The notes under the pieces are model-generated. The model was not told the origin of the DNA. It searched no databases and saw only the letters and a program-made list of their open reading frames with translations. Positions 12,182-23,800 of a DNA stretch of 64,000 nucleotides are shown here, in pieces. The position numbers and the translations under genes are program-made. The stretch lies in assembly GCA_964035545.1 (NCBI GenBank), contig OZ037773.1:9339751-9403750 (forward strand), read 5' to 3'. Position 1 is the first letter of the stretch, and each line of letters opens with the position of its first letter. The DNA comes from Bugula neritina. Lineage: Eukaryota; Bryozoa; Gymnolaemata; Cheilostomatida; Bugulidae.

Positions 12182-12840
12182 GAAATGCTGGCTGTGGTGG
12201 AAAAAGAAACCCAGAGTTCAGAGTATGAAGCGTTAGGGGTCAGTGCCTTAGTAATCATGTCACACGGAACCAAGAACCAACTCTATGGTATAGACAACTG
12301 TCCGGTTCAACTTACAGACCTGCTCTCTCTCTCATTTCTTCAAATGCATTTCAAGTGATGGCCAACAAGCCCAAAATTGTTGTTATCCAGGCAGACTATA
12401 GAGGTATACTTGAAGCGCTAAAATAAAACTCAGGCAAATTTATAGCAGCTGTCCCTGTGAGAAACCCTTGATGGAAGAGGTTTTTGTTAAAGCTTGCTAA
12501 GAGCTTGAAGCGGTAGAATGCTAATTGCTATATATAATGTAGAATTTTTATACTTTTAGAAAAGTTTGAAACCTATTGATATATGTAGGATGCACCCTGA
12601 AAAAAACTTTCCATCTTGGCCTAAATGTGCTATATTAAGCTAAAGTGCATATTATTTTTCCACACACCACTTACACGCATGACACATTTTCAATATATTG
12701 ATATTATTTATTGTAGACTGCAGACCTGATGCTTTAGGGGAATCTCCAAATTCTAGTGAAGCAATTCAACAACCACATCTTTTGTCTGAAAAGAGCTTAG
12801 CTATACTGACGACTTTGTTTTTTTTGCAAACGAGCTGGAA
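12182..12840 (+). pseudogene. Orphan caspase remnant, unit B copy
   Basis: This is the same two caspase blocks as at 1547-2202. Block 1 (12182 to about 12393) keeps IMSHG but has an extra CT in a CT run near 12330, which breaks the frame. It again lacks the catalytic Cys after VVIQA. Block 2 (12717-12840) begins DCRPDALGESPNSS and is frame-broken near 12803-12810. Having more lesions than unit A fits continued neutral decay after duplication. Confidence 0.8.
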
Positions 12841-12949
12841 TAGTAAATTTACACCAGCTCACAACAGCATTGACCTATTTCAAGGTTTTGGTACACAACA
12901 GCACAGCTGCAGCAATATCTTATCCTTCTCTTTATTTCATTCTTTAATA

Positions 12950-13625
12950 AAATATATTCCTCCCGTTTCATTTCTCCATGACTGATTTGTGATAAGTTTA
13001 GTAAGCCTCAGTATAAGCTCTGCACCACCTTTCTTCAACAGCTCAAGATGAATACCATCAACTCCTGTTGACTTCCTGTCAGAGAGCGCATTTACAGCTC
13101 TCATAACCTCTGTGACATCGAAACATTCATTCATCCATCCCTGGGTTGGCTGCTGGTATATGTGACTGGTGATGTCAGGGTCCACATTTCCTGTTTCATT
13201 TAGGAGTGTTCGGAAGTACTCTGTCCATCTCTGCACCAAGTCGTCTCTCTGGGTGAGGAGGGTGTGGCTGTCCTTGTCAAACAGTTGGTCTGGGTGGTTT
13301 ACACGTGGACCCCAGACCGCCCTCATGTTTTCGTAGAAGCCTCTCATGTCATTTTGGTTAGCCAGTTCCTGCAGTTCAGCTGGCTTGTCTTGCCACCATT
13401 TGTTCTTTAGTTCAGGGCATTTCTTTTGAAGTGCTCTGTTACATTCCTTGTACCTTCCTTTGGTTTTCCTGGTCGATCGGTTCGTGACAACGGAATGTGC
13501 TAAGTTCCTCTCACTTAATAGGTCTTGTAGTTCTATGGAGTGTTCATCATTAAACCAGTCCTCGTGTTTTCTGCCAACAGTGCCTGTGATAGAGTTCTGG
13601 AAACCATATTTAAACAGGTGGAATG
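12950..13625 (-). mobile_element. Non-LTR retrotransposon (LINE) fragment, unit B
   Basis: Paralogous copy of the relic at 2312-2985. Here the minus-strand frame is open for 136 codons (13347-12937), with MRGFYENMRAVWGP, LLNETGNVDPD and the RT-1 motif STGVDGIHLELLKKGG. The catalytic RT core is absent. Confidence 0.8.
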
Positions 13626-14516
13626 TTTAATTTAGTGCTCTCTAATATATTAAATATTAAATAATATTGGCTAATTTGTACTCAATATGTAGATGATTAG
13701 CAATCAAATGTTATAATATGTTATATAATATCCATGCACAATGCCATTATAAAGTATTTAGTACTTTTTAGTACTAGTATATTATAACATGGGAAGAGAC
13801 CAAACTGGCCATGATTTTATTTACTGTACTTACTTTATACTGAGCAGTATTATTTGATACTATAGAAATACTATCATATCATTCACTACATATATATAGC
13901 AACCAAAAGATGCTACTAAAACTTGAAACATTTTCAATAAGTTATAATAGTAAAATACTTCAATAGAAAGTTCAGTGTTTATATGTAAACCACATACTAT
14001 AGGCTTAGAACATGGCTTAGAATGAACAATATGCTTTGATAAACAAAAAACTGGTTGAACTAAGATTTCAATAACTTATATAATCATTTTTTGTTTGGGA
14101 AATTTTGAAAAAATGTTTTTATAATTGATTAGCTTTGATTGTTAACAGTGATCGGCTCGAATGTTATGTTATGTAAACCACATAGCTAGGCTAGGCGCAG
14201 AACACTTACAAAGAAACATAGAAATGAATATAACAAAGGGGTGATTGTACTTATATATAATTTAGTATTCTATAAAATCTTTGTTATTGACTTTTGAATT
14301 TACTACAAATTATTCTTATAGTTGCTTAGCTTTGATTGTTGAAAACTATTATTGATTTTTTATTTTGTATTGGCAAGTTTTATTCCACTAGCACTCTGGT
14401 TTAAAACAGTTTAAAGCTATATTGGAGCTTGTTAATGTACAAAAGAATATATATACAACTGTGATTGCTTGTAAGTTGCATGTCATGGATTAGAGTGAAA
14501 CATTTGAAGAAACAAA
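13626..14516. other. Upstream region of gene B
   Basis: Matches the region upstream of gene A. A TATA-like run lies at about 14448-14455, some 62 bp before the ATG. No exon is seen. Confidence 0.5.
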
Positions 14517-17500
14517 ATGTCTGCCAATGAGTTACACACTCTGATAGATGATAGAGACAAGTTTGAAGAACAACTTTTAAAGCTGCCTGTTGAAGACAGG
14601 TTTGAAGCTTTAAGAAAAGAGATTGGGGAAGAAAACCGCACGATATTGCACATTGCAACGACTGATGACCTAACACATATTCTAAATTTAGTTATTGATA
14701 ATGTGACAGAAGAAAGTCTGTTAGAATTGCTGATGATTCAAGATGGAGATGGGAGTACACCAGTACACTATGCTGCCAGGGGTAACTATACAGGGCACAT
14801 CCAGTGTATTGTAGATTCTATACCAGAAGAACATTTGTGCGAAGTGTTTGCTATGAAGAATGAAACTGGAAACACAGCTATTCACTGGGCAGTTGGAAAT
14901 AGTAACACAGATATGTTGCAGTGTTTGTTCAACTCTTTACCTTCAAGCCAGAAAGGTGAATTACTCAACATACAAAATCTCAGTGGCAACACAGCTTTAC
15001 ACACTGCAGCAGATAATGAAAGTTTGGAAACTATAGAAATTTTGGTAAAGAGCCTGAAGGATGCAATTGATTTGGAAAGACTTTTAGAAACAACAAATGA
15101 AGAAAGAGAGACTGCTATTCATTACATGGTAACCAATAACCATTCTGATATAATAAAATGGATGACAAGCACTTTGGATATTAAATTGCTGGAGAGACTG
15201 CTTAGCATACAAGATCAATATGGATTTACTGCGGTTAACTATGCAGCTGTTAAAGGTCATACCAACATAATAGGGTGCGTAGCAGGAAAATTGTCAGAAT
15301 ATGCATTAGTTCAGATGTTTCGTATTAGATGTGATCATAGTCATACATGTGTTCACAAAGCAGCAATGGGTGGTCACACAGATATAATGAGATGCATAAC
15401 AGAAAATCTGTCAGAATCTATGCTATCTTGGTTGTTTGGAATTCAAACCAAAGATGGCTATACATGTTTTCACTATGCAGCAATGGAAGGTCATGCTGAG
15501 ATTGTCAACTGCATATCAAATTCATTAACAGCTAAAGCGTTGAAAGAAATACTCACAAAAAACAAAGTGAAAGTGGACGTACAGCTATGCACTTTGCAGC
15601 TGAATCTGATAAAAAAATGGTAGTAAGCTGCATCTTTGAATCTCTTCCAAGGGATAATATTTTGGAAATGATTTTTACCAAAGACAACAAAAACAACACA
15701 CCATTCCAGTTAGCAGCAAAAAGTGGTCACACTGACATTTTGAAACTTATGATCAGTTTTCTCTCAGTTGAACATCTGTTGAATTTATTGCAAATAAGAG
15801 ACTCAGACTTTCTAACACCACTACACATTATTGCAAAAAATGGACATGCGTTGGCATTAGAAGTAGTTTTCGGCCATTTGTCTGTCGATAGTTTATATGA
15901 CATACTAACTTATTATGGAATCTGGTGGAATGAAACAGCAGCTCATATTGCAGCCGAAAAAGGTCATGTCGAAATTTTGGAAGTGATTTTCAAAAACTTG
16001 TCATCAGAGCAAACTTTACAGCTGCTAGAAATAAAAAATAAATATGAACAAACAGCACTAGACTTGGCAAAAATAAATAAGCAGACAGAAACAATAACTT
16101 TCATTAAGAAAAGTCAGAAAAAAGCGGAAAAAGCAATGTCAGGTAAGGCATTTATAGTAAAATAATATAAAATATGTTTTGTAAATTTCAAAGCTTTTTT
16201 TATAAGCTTTCTTTGATTATCATTAAAGATATTTTTATGTAATAGTGAGTTGGTGATAGCATAGATATTATGCCACATGTATGAGATATGAGATAACAAC
16301 GCATACTGGTGAGGATTGTCTCAATCACAGAACTACTCTGCACACAGTTTATTACTTTTACTATACATAGTTTTATTGTTGTCTTTTGTGAATAAAATAT
16401 TTTCAAATAAGGTAAAGTACAGAAGTAAAATTGCTATCTTCACATCTATAGCCTAACTATTTATTAAAAGTTTAACATTTTAAAGCATTATACTTGTATT
16501 GTATATTATGCCATTGTTTACAAGAACATTTATAACTTTTCAAATCACAATTAATTTGCAAACATCGTATTTTATTTGACTACTGAAATATGATTGTTTG
16601 CCTTTATATCTTTACAAATATTTCAGGCAAATTATGAACAAATTTCTAAAGTTTTGGTTCAACTGTGAAACTACACAAATATAAAATATGTTTCGCCTAG
16701 CTTGGCAAAAATAATTTACCAATATTTTTTAATTTACTAAAATCTACAAATAATTGACATAATTTTTATAGACTGTATAGCTAGTCTAGGAGCTAATTTA
16801 AAAGATAGACCTGATTGGCCAATCACAGAAAAGGACATAGTTGAGAAATACTTGAATGAGTCAGATGTAGAGATAGACATGATCAACCTACCTCTAAGAG
16901 CATGTACACAACCAAACACAGAAGATATGTACAACTGCAAAGAGGTTTACATATTGAACTGCATTAATTTTTTTTTGAAAATTGAATACTTTTCTCAATC
17001 TCATTTTTAGAATCAGCATTAAAATTTAGCAAATACATTTAGTTTCTGACATGATATGATGGTGCAGTGCATTTAGACATAATGGAATATAAAAGCTACT
17101 TTGTTCAAGCTGTACAACTTTTGCTATAATAACCCAACCATAATAACGAATAATTTATCATTTCCGTGTTTTTAGAAGTATTACCAGATGACTTCTCCCA
17201 CCAGAGGAAGGTGTCTTATCATCAACAATAGAGACTTTGAAGTTCCCTCTGCACCAGACCAGGTAGAATTTGATAAGAGAGAAGGTTCAGATGTTGATGT
17301 GGCAAACATTGTCAATGTCTTTACTCAGCTTAGTTTCATCTGTGAAGTTCACACTAACCTCACCAGTAAGGTAAGCTAGGTTCACACTAACCTAACCGGT
17401 AAGATATTTTGAGGGTCTTAGATAATGAATCATACTAAACCTTTACTGTAAAGACTAAGTTTAGACAAAATATATCTTACATTCTTAAATTATATCAAAC

Positions 17501-19538
17501 TCAGCAAAATTTTGCATTTCTCAAGTTTTAAAGCACAAGAGGTGACCTTGTAATCAGTGGTCCAAGTGGGTGGTCGGCAAAAGTTTGGATACTACGCCAT
17601 TTTCTCTAGGCCTTGGCCACTGCTAATATATTAGCCCACTGCATGTATATAACAACTTTATTGAAAAATTATTTTTATATTGAGCAAAATTATTACAATG
17701 ATAATTTCAATGAAATAAAAAAGCTACAATAATGAAATAGTCTTCAAGAATGTTGTCTTTTAAGTTCTATTTAGATCTATTCTATTGCTATTATAAGCTC
17801 AAGGTCATCCTTTTTATTCTACATAGCGAGAATGTAGAATGTGTAGAAACATTTTGAATTTATAGGGAATGTTACGTGTGTTGAACCGTGAAATACAAAA
17901 TCCAGAGCATGAGAGGTTTGGAGTTAGTGCCTTTATCATAATGTCTCATGGAGCTGAGAACTTTATTTACGGTGCAGATAGTCGCCCAGTCAAACTGTCG
18001 GACATCTTGGATCTTATGTCTTCATATGCATTCAAAGCCATGGCTGGTAAACCTAAGATAGTTGTCATCCAGGCCTGTTCTGGTGGTGAGTTTTATCATT
18101 CAACTAATCCATTACTTTTTCTGGTATTGAGATGGAGTTGGCTGTTACATTTAATACCTATGTTTTCTTATATCTATTATACTTGTATATCTATACATAC
18201 ATTGGTAATTACGTGTTTACTTGTAATATTCCCAATATCTACATGCATGTATCATGTTGTAGACAGAAATGTATTTGCATTGATACTTATTATATATACT
18301 TCTATATATATACTTGTATATATACTTACATCTATACTTACACAATATATTATACTTACGTATATAATTATATATATATATTTACATACATCTGTACTTT
18401 GTCTTGTAGACAGACCAGACAGTCTTGGCTTCTATACAGAAGATTCTCCAAGCACTGCTGGAGCAACTCTCAGTGATAGCAAATGGAAATCTGATCCATT
18501 TCCTGGAGATTACTTGGCTACTGACGATTTGTTCTTGTTGAAAGCTAGTTTTCTCAGTAAGAACACAATATTATCTAATGAAATGAACTATAGTGAACAA
18601 ACTTTAACATTAGATAATTAATAATTATAATATAACAATATAGTCATCATATATACGTATGTATGCAACTGACTTTGTTATAATGGGCTTGTATAACCTT
18701 CTTGACTGACAATCTTTTAGGTAACACAGTCTGTATGTTCCATGTGCTGCAGGTTTCCGTTCAGCAAGACACACTCGTCAGGGTAGTTGGTTGATCAGAG
18801 CTTTAGTGTGTTCACTGTACAATCACAGCTGTGATGAAGATATTGAGACTATCTTCAGAAAGGTGAGTAATATCTGTACTAATATGTATACTAGCAGAAG
18901 GGCTGTTAAGTTTAGAGCTTATAGGTCATTCTCTTTCAATTCTTTTTAAAAAAAGGTGAATGAATGTTCATTATAGTGTGCAGTACGGCCTGCAGTGCAT
19001 TATCTGTATTATAGCAAACATGCACCAGAAATTAATAAAACTTAAGCTAAACAAATTTATTAAAAACTCTAAGCCAATTTTTTGAGAATATTTTCTATAT
19101 CATTCTTGCTACAGCTAAGAGTAGATAATTGTCACTAATATTGATATTGAGTTTACCACCTGCTTATATTAATACTATACTTTTCTTACTCTCACACTGC
19201 AACCAAGCAATACTTTGCTATACATGCTATCCAATAGCTGTAGTACAGATGTAACCTTCTAACAAATCTGAATGAACCCTTACTTCCAGCCGTAGTGTGA
19301 AAAACCTCATTATTATAATAAGTAAATAGAGATGTAAAACCAAGCTTATACATTTCGCATTAGCAGAATAACATGGAATTATTCTTTTTAGGTAAAAGAT
19401 ATTGTTAGAGCAAAGAGTATCAAAGCATCTAAAAAAGACAGCCATTTAGGAGGGCAACAACCAACTTCTAATTGTTTTCCAACAAAGGGAAGACAACTTT
19501 GTTTGTTTCCTAGGTTTAGTCCTGCTCAAACTGAGTGA
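14517..19538 (+). pseudogene. ANK-caspase gene B, frameshifted in the ANK exon
   Basis: Exons as in gene A: 14517-16142, 16772-16944, 17176-17370, 17866-18085, 18410-18556, 18753-18862, 19392-19538. All caspase exons have the same lengths as in A and read cleanly: RGRCLIINNRDF, the Arg in REGSDVD, IMSHG with Tyr where A has its stop, QACSG, RQGSWLI and GRQLCLFP. Exon 1 is 1626 bp against 1624 in A. A net +2 shift lies near 15562-15585, in an A-rich stretch that A reads as ILTKKSRHG. The first frame therefore ends at 15621-15623 (368 residues, about 8 ankyrin repeats), while repeats 9-13 continue in another frame from about 15587. The catalytic part is preserved but out of frame with the start. 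A polyadenylation signal is at 19903-19908. An internal start or an assembly error in the A-run could rescue it. Confidence 0.85.
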
Positions 19539-20824
19539 AAGTCTTGAGAAAAAATTTGGCAAAACTAATAAACTAGAAATCATTTGCCGTATTATTTTTA
19601 ATAAAAGTCAGGTATTTACTGCCTGGCAGCTCATTTATGTATTTTTATTAACAATGACAACTATTTATTTAATTTTATTTAGTAGGCTATTTACGCACTT
19701 TATATTATATTTCTACCTTGTTTTGTTTGTCTATCTGTCACCTGTAAAGGCATTCAGCTGTTGCAATTAATTTATTACTGTGCAGGCTGACAATGGCAGC
19801 AACAGTATTAGCTGCTTGTGCCTTGAATATCATATTGCATATATACTGCATAAAAGCCTATGTTATAGCTCATTTCCTTTTTTCGATGCACGTGTAAACC
19901 TTAATAAATGCTGTGCTGTTAAATGTGGATCCTGTGAGAGTAAAGAAATATAATCCAATTTTTTTTCAGTTAAATTTACATAAACAAACACAAAAAAGAA
20001 AATACTACTAAAATCAAATTTCATATGAGAAAATAGCTATCAATGTACTCGTACATGAGCTATGAATGATGTGTGAATAATTTTGAGAACAGCATTAGTC
20101 ACTGTAGCTAGAGAGTTATCCCCTTGAATATATAGAGCAAACGGCTAGGAATAGTTGTGATCTATATTAGAAAAATATCCCTATGACTATAACATACATT
20201 ATGTGATTATAATACTATTTTGGAAGACAGAAAAAGCAGTTCCAAAAATTTTGTAGCCAAGTGCTATAGTTACAAATTAGCAACACATACTGTATAACAT
20301 TTTAAAGCTGGGAAAAGCTACTGAATATCCCATAAAATATTAATAAAGAAATGGTTTTAGAGCTGCTATTGGCAGCTGCAGGGAGAAGTTGCAGTAAAGA
20401 CTACTAATACAGGCATCAAAGCCAGCTGGCAAACATAGACCATTAATTTACATAATAAAATGATAATAATTTATCATGCACTTACAATACAAGTGATAAA
20501 CTTACTACATTATACCCCAGCAAGATAAACTAGATGAAAAATTCTACACCTGTTTATTGGCTCTTATTATAGCTAGTTTCAAAGTCATTATTAAATCATT
20601 GTTATCTAATGTAAACTACACTTACCCTTTAATCTTTCTTTGAAACTATGATTGTTACACATTAGTTTGCAACTAAATAAATGTAATGTGTTTGTCTAGT
20701 GATAGTCTTTCTAGCTACTCGCACTGTACTCAATGTTATATAAATTACTAATACTAGCTTATCATCAGTTGTTTAAGTAAAAGCCCGAGATTGAGGTATA
20801 GCATCTAAATGGTAATTACATTAC
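19539..20824. other. Caspase 3' UTR and C1 upstream region
   Basis: This spacer has nearly the same length and sequence as 42164-43449 between D and C1'. It shows that the caspase-to-C1 junction was duplicated as a block. It contains the caspase 3' UTR (AATAAA at 19903-19908). No further gene is seen. Confidence 0.6.
20730..20824 (+). promoter_or_regulatory. Putative core promoter of C1
   Basis: TATATAAA at 20737-20744 lies 88 bp before the ATG and is kept at 43360-43367 before C1'. The segment between TATA and ATG is almost identical in both copies. Recent duplication alone could explain this, so support is modest. Confidence 0.35.
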
Positions 20825-23800
20825 ATGACAAACATGTCAGGTGCAAGATTCCGTAAGTTGGTACAAGAAGAAAATGTGGCAGGATTTATTTGCAACTTTA
20901 CATCACTATCTTTGGATACCAAGTTAGCAGTTTTACAAGAACAGGACTTTTGTGGAAAAACGATAATGGGGCTAGCTGCAGAGCTGTCTTTGCCAGAAGT
21001 AGTTGAAAAAATAATAGACAGCATACCTCCGGATGAGCTGTGTGACATAGTTGCAATAAAAGACAAGCATGGAGACACTCCTCTACACATTGCTGCATAC
21101 TTTGGAGAAGAGAAAATAGTGAAATACGTACTCAATTCCAAACTAACCACTGCTCAACTGCGCCACATCTTAAATATAAGAAATAACAACAGCATTTCAG
21201 TTCACCAGCGTGCAGTTGCAGAAGGACATCTTAGAATGGCTGACACAATTTCAGACCGACTACAGCAGATTGAAAGAGAAGAAGATAAAAATGTATTGCT
21301 TCGAAAAGCTGTTGAGTCAAGTCAAATGAGCAGAGTTGAAACCTTTATGAATTCCATGTCTAAAATTGAATTTTATAGTCAGTTAGCAGCCCAAGATAAA
21401 GCTGGTAACACAGTTGTTCACATTGCAGCTCACTATGGATACAAAGAGATGATAGAACTGATGATACAAAGATTAGAACAACCTGATTTATACAAATTGC
21501 TAAAAATACAAAACAACAAAGGTTTTACTATCTTACTTGTAGCAGTGTGGAACAAAAACATTGAAACAGTAACACTAATTTTGGACAGCTTACCTCCAGC
21601 TGCTATGAGCGAAATACTTCAGATTCAAAACAAGCATGGTGCTACTGCATTTTCAATTGTTGTACAAAATGGAGTAATGGAAATTTTAGCGGTTATGGTA
21701 AGAAAACTCTCCAAGGCTGATCTTTATAGGCTAATTGTGCTAGCAGACAATGATGGTGATACAGCTATGCACTGCGCTGCATTTGGAAACCAGGCATACG
21801 CTGCTGTTTTCCTCTTAACCAGACTAACAGGTGAAGAAGCCAAGGATGTATTACAAGTAACAAACAACGATGGTTTTACTCCCATAGCATATGCTAATAG
21901 CGATGCAAACATAGATTTTGTTTCATCTATAATAACTTTTCAGAAACAAAAAGAGGCTAACCTAAAAGGTGAGAGCAAACAAGTGCGTGTTCTTATGCAG
22001 AATTGATTGGTAAATTAATTTGAAGTAATGTATTTTCTTTTTAGCACAAAAATATGTTCAACCTTAGTTATTAGTATATCCTTATTGTGTCAAAAAATAT
22101 TTGGCTATCCATTAACATGAGTTGTGGTTATTTGCCACTTGCTATAGTTGCTATAGTCAGTCGCTAATTACTAATAACTAGTAGCCACAGTCACTATAGT
22201 TATTATATTTTAAAGTTACTAGTTTTACATAGTTATACAATTAGTTGTCATTTATTAGTTGATTAATATAGTTTATTCAGCGATAATGTTTGCAATTTCA
22301 TGATGTGAAAAGTTAATAGAATTTAATTATATATATGCTATTTATTTGAGATATATTTTATGTTATTAGAACCAGCTGTACCAGCTAAAAGTATTGCACA
22401 AACAGCTGAAAACACAGAACTGGAAAATAGCGACACACCAAGCTGTGAATATTACGAAGACCCTGATAGTGCAAAAGGTTAGTTTCATGAAGAAATGGCA
22501 AACAATGACTCACCTAACTAAAAAGTATAAAATATGCATATTATGTTTTATTGAGGATAAAGTTTGGTGTAATACATTAGTGAGGTGAATTGCTCTGAGA
22601 ACTTAAACAAGCCTGTTGCTAAGTGAAGTCATGACAGTCAACGCACTCTTCACTAATTATTATATATCTCTTCTCTATAGCAACTAGAAACATATTTCTC
22701 CAACGTGTGATGCATATATATGTTAGGCAGGATGTATTACAGGTGTCCTGCATGTGTCCTGCAGGTGTCCTGCAGGTGTCCTGCAGGTGTCCTGCAGGTG
22801 TCCTGCAGGTGTCCTGCAGGTGTCCTGCAGGTGTCCTGCAGGTGTCGGTTAACAGCACCAGCTAACCATGAGTAATAATAATAATTCGTTTTCGTTGCAT
22901 GTATGATGATGCTATATGAACAGTGAGATTCAAAAGTTTACCTATAGCATGCTTTTATGCTTATAGTCTCACTATTCAAAGGCTAAAATAGCTGTGGGAG
23001 AATTTCAAGTGTGGGATAATGTATAGCCAGTTAAAAGGATTAGCAACTGTAAACTTTTCAAATTTTGTTCTTGCTTTCAGCAAAATCAAAGCTTGAAGAG
23101 CTTCCTCAAACTATAAGCTCTGTCAGCAGTGGGATTTCTAGCAATGCTGAAGCTTCTTTAGTAGAACGTAAGTTCTAAGCTTCATAAACCCAGATATACT
23201 ATTTACCTAATTTATATACAATCATCTTTAAAAACTGAAACTAATTCAGTTTTTTATGTAATAATGTGTTATAAAATGAAGACAACTAAATGACATATAG
23301 GTGAAATCATATTATCAACAGTAAGTTACAGATGCTTACATATTGCATAACAAAATCTGTGATGGTTATTTGTATATACAATGCTGAGCTTTCTTTAGTT
23401 CTTCAAGAGTTAAGTCTAGGAAAGAAGTTGGGTAGTGGCGGACAGGCGACTGTGTATGAGGGCACTTGGTTGGGTACTCCGGTGGCTATCAAGATGTTAG
23501 AACATTCTGTTGAAGCAGACTTGTCAAAGATAGCCGAGGGATACTTTGATGAATACAATGCCATAAAGTGAGAGATAAAATATAATCAAGATTATTACAA
23601 AACATTTTATTCAAGGAAAACATTCCTTTGGTTAGCAGTGAATAATAAGTAAATGGCTCTTTACTGATATGTACCCCACCTGATCATTATATATAACATA
23701 AATTATGGAAATGCATTAGCTATGGTTCTCAAACTAGTTTGTTGTTTCAATGTCTAACTTTTACTGTAGGTCTCTGCGACACCCAAATATTGTGCAGTTT

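Larger units (their letters stand above)
8656..19428 (+). repeat. Tandem segmental duplication, unit B
   Basis: This is the second copy of the unit at 1-8655. It is longer mainly because of the LINE inserted at 9374-11349. It carries the gene A 3' UTR, the orphan caspase remnant, the LINE relic and gene B. Confidence 0.85.

Noticed and set aside
18085-18409. Read-through frame joining the QACSG exon to the DRPDSLGF exon in B (also in D at 40872-41149)
   Set aside because: The middle part is Ile/Tyr-rich intron sequence between good GT and AG sites. Splicing gives QACSGDRPDS, a normal caspase junction.
20821-21150. Minus-strand open frames opposite ANK exons (also at 43488, 53094, 60352)
   Set aside because: Antisense shadows of the ankyrin exons; they recur only because the sense strand is conserved.
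22741-22846. Regular short repeats that could be taken for a CRISPR array
   Set aside because: Units are directly adjacent without unique spacers, lie in a eukaryotic intron and vary in copy number between paralogues: a minisatellite.
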